Source of the DNA: Sphingomonas piscis
Lineage (GTDB): Bacteria > Pseudomonadota > Alphaproteobacteria > Sphingomonadales > Sphingomonadaceae
Length of the DNA: 64,000 nt
Direction: 5' to 3'
Assembly (NCBI RefSeq): GCF_011300455.1
Contig: NZ_CP049869.1
Location: 744,001 to 808,000 of the forward strand
Shown one piece after another: positions 62,989 through 64,000 of this stretch; the first letter of the stretch is position 1, and each line of letters begins with the position of its first letter. The notes below the pieces were generated by a model, which searched no databases, had not been told where the DNA came from, and saw only the letters and a program-made list of their open reading frames with translations. A program made the translations under genes and the position numbers.

Positions 62989-63963
62989 TCAATTTCCTTT
63001 TCGAGTTGTGTTCATCCGACGCAGCTGATCGCGAGTCAGCTTTCCGGATTGCGAAATCATGTTGTCCGGCCACTTGCCCGATGGCGAGGCGCCCGGAAGC
63101 AAGGCCGCCGAACTCTCATTTTTGTCGGCGATCGACCAGTTCAGATAGCTGAGCTTGTTCTTTTCCATAAAGTCGAACCAGCGGCGCGTCTCAGCCACAT
63201 CGACATTCCCGTTGCCATTGGCGTCAGTGCTGCCCCATTCCGTGACGAACAGGGCGGCGCCGAGCTTCATCGCCCTGTCGGCCTTGTCACGCAGCGGCTG
63301 CCGGTGCGTGCCCGCATAGAAGTGGAGCGTGTAGGCCGTGTTGGGGTCGGCCAGCGGATCGGCTGCAGCCTCGTCGACATCCTGCGACCAGCTGCGCGTG
63401 CCCGCCACGATCAGATTGTCGGGATCGGCCGCGCGGATGCTGGCGATCACTTGGTTGTGGTAGGGCTTCAGCACCGCCGCCCACCCATGTTTTGGCAAGG
63501 GCTCGTTGTATGTCTCATAGATGATATTCGGATGGCGCCCGTAGTTGCGCGCGATCCTGGCGAAGAAGTCCGCTGCCGCCTTCGGCTCGGGGTCGTGCGC
63601 GTGCCAATCCACGATGACGTAGATGCCCTCCGCGATCGCGGCGTCGATCACCTTCTCCACTTTGCGCATTTCCGCGGCCGGGCGCTCCAGGTAACCGCCG
63701 CTGTGCACCCCCATGGCGGCGCGCACGACATCGGCGTGCCAGTCCTTGGCCAACGTTCGAACGACCGCACGGTTGTAATATTTGCCCTGCCACTGGCTCC
63801 AGAACAGAGACATGCCGCGAAGGACGACATGCTTCCCATGCTGATCGACGATGCGGTTGCCCTGCACTCGGAGCGCACCATGTTCTTGCACCGGGGTTCG
63901 CGCGGCCGCCGTCGTAGCGCCGGTCAGTGCTAGAAGTGCAATCGCGATTCGCAGCAGCGTCAC
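62989..63963 (-). CDS. GH5 family endoglucanase (subfamily 2-like)
   Basis: A 324-residue secreted enzyme with a signal peptide (LLRIAIALLALTGATTAAARTP). The acid/base Glu is in YETYNEPLP and the nucleophile Glu in LFVTEWGSTD. LRGMSLFWSQW and HFYAGTHRQPLRDKA are typical of GH5_2 cellulases. It cuts internal beta-1,4-glucan bonds. The GTG start at 63963 is used. It is the most distal gene of the polysaccharide locus in this window, so further genes may lie beyond. Some GH5 proteins act on xylan or mannan, so glucan is inferred from the motif set. Confidence 0.9.
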   Translation of the reverse strand: MTLLRIAIALLALTGATTAAARTPVQEHGALRVQGNRIVDQHGKHVVLRGMSLFWSQWQGKYYNRAVVRTLAKDWHADVVRAAMGVHSGGYLERPAAEMRKVEKVIDAAIAEGIYVIVDWHAHDPEPKAAADFFARIARNYGRHPNIIYETYNEPLPKHGWAAVLKPYHNQVIASIRAADPDNLIVAGTRSWSQDVDEAAADPLADPNTAYTLHFYAGTHRQPLRDKADRAMKLGAALFVTEWGSTDANGNGNVDVAETRRWFDFMEKNKLSYLNWSIADKNESSAALLPGASPSGKWPDNMISQSGKLTRDQLRRMNTTRKGN

Positions 63964-64000
63964 TTCTGGACCGAGAAGCGGAAGATGGTCGTTGCCCGAT

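Overview
The window looks like chromosomal DNA of a high-GC alphaproteobacterium, most likely a Sphingomonadales member (Sphingomonas or Sphingomicrobium type). This rests on protein style (large TonB-dependent receptors with tryptophan-halogenase-like partners, GH97, FYDLN-type TIGR02300 protein, Caulobacter/Sphingomonas-type xylose genes), on a GTTC-N7-GTTC SOS box of the alphaproteobacterial kind, and on tRNA and rpsA/ihfB context. No phage, IS element, CRISPR array or plasmid origin was seen.

Layout. 1-3.4 kb: an LplT-like MFS protein, an overlooked 57-residue membrane protein and a GGDEF/EAL protein. 3.4-14.8 kb: a probable alpha-glucan utilisation locus, transcribed leftward as MFS permease, TonB-dependent receptor, FAD halogenase-like enzyme, a degenerate second halogenase-like protein and a GH97 glucosidase, with a divergent LacI regulator and TTTGCA-type palindromes before the receptor. 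14.8-23.7 kb: housekeeping genes: tRNA-Leu, ihfB, rpsA, tesA, ybbA-ybbP, two small overlooked genes, cmk, a TIGR02300 gene, and a decayed receptor-phytase remnant. 23.8-29.9 kb: tRNA-Ala and the SOS mutagenesis cassette imuA-imuB-dnaE2, with a LexA box, a frameshift in imuB and a palindromic repeat inserted in frame in dnaE2. 29.9-39.9 kb: PilZ protein, Flp pilin, a class A penicillin-binding protein, an orphan solute-binding lipoprotein with DUF4112 and 2OG-oxygenase genes, a nucleotidyltransferase/metallophosphoesterase pair, MgtC, PCuAC and SCO1 copper proteins, and a secreted SMP-30 protein.

39.9-64 kb: a large xylan/xylose locus. It holds a GH43 lipoprotein, xylB, xylA, a frameshifted GH3, a Gfo/Idh oxidoreductase, four of the five Weimberg (oxidative xylose) steps, a sialate O-acetylesterase-type esterase, two sugar or organic-acid MFS transporters, a XylR-like LacI regulator, a GH3 beta-xylosidase, a polysaccharide deacetylase, an aldo-keto reductase and a GH5 endoglucanase. 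Four near-identical TGTTAGCG-centred palindromes precede the GH43, GH3, aldehyde dehydrogenase and sugar transporter genes. They probably mark one LacI regulon. The outer-membrane lipoproteins and periplasmic hydrolases would release xylose, the transporter imports it, and two parallel routes (isomerase/kinase and oxidative) consume it. The xylonate dehydratase (xylD) expected in the oxidative route is not in the window.

Three genes are broken here (imuB, the first GH3, the receptor-phytase remnant). The first two each differ from an intact frame by one missing base in a four-base G/C run, so a sequencing error is possible for them.
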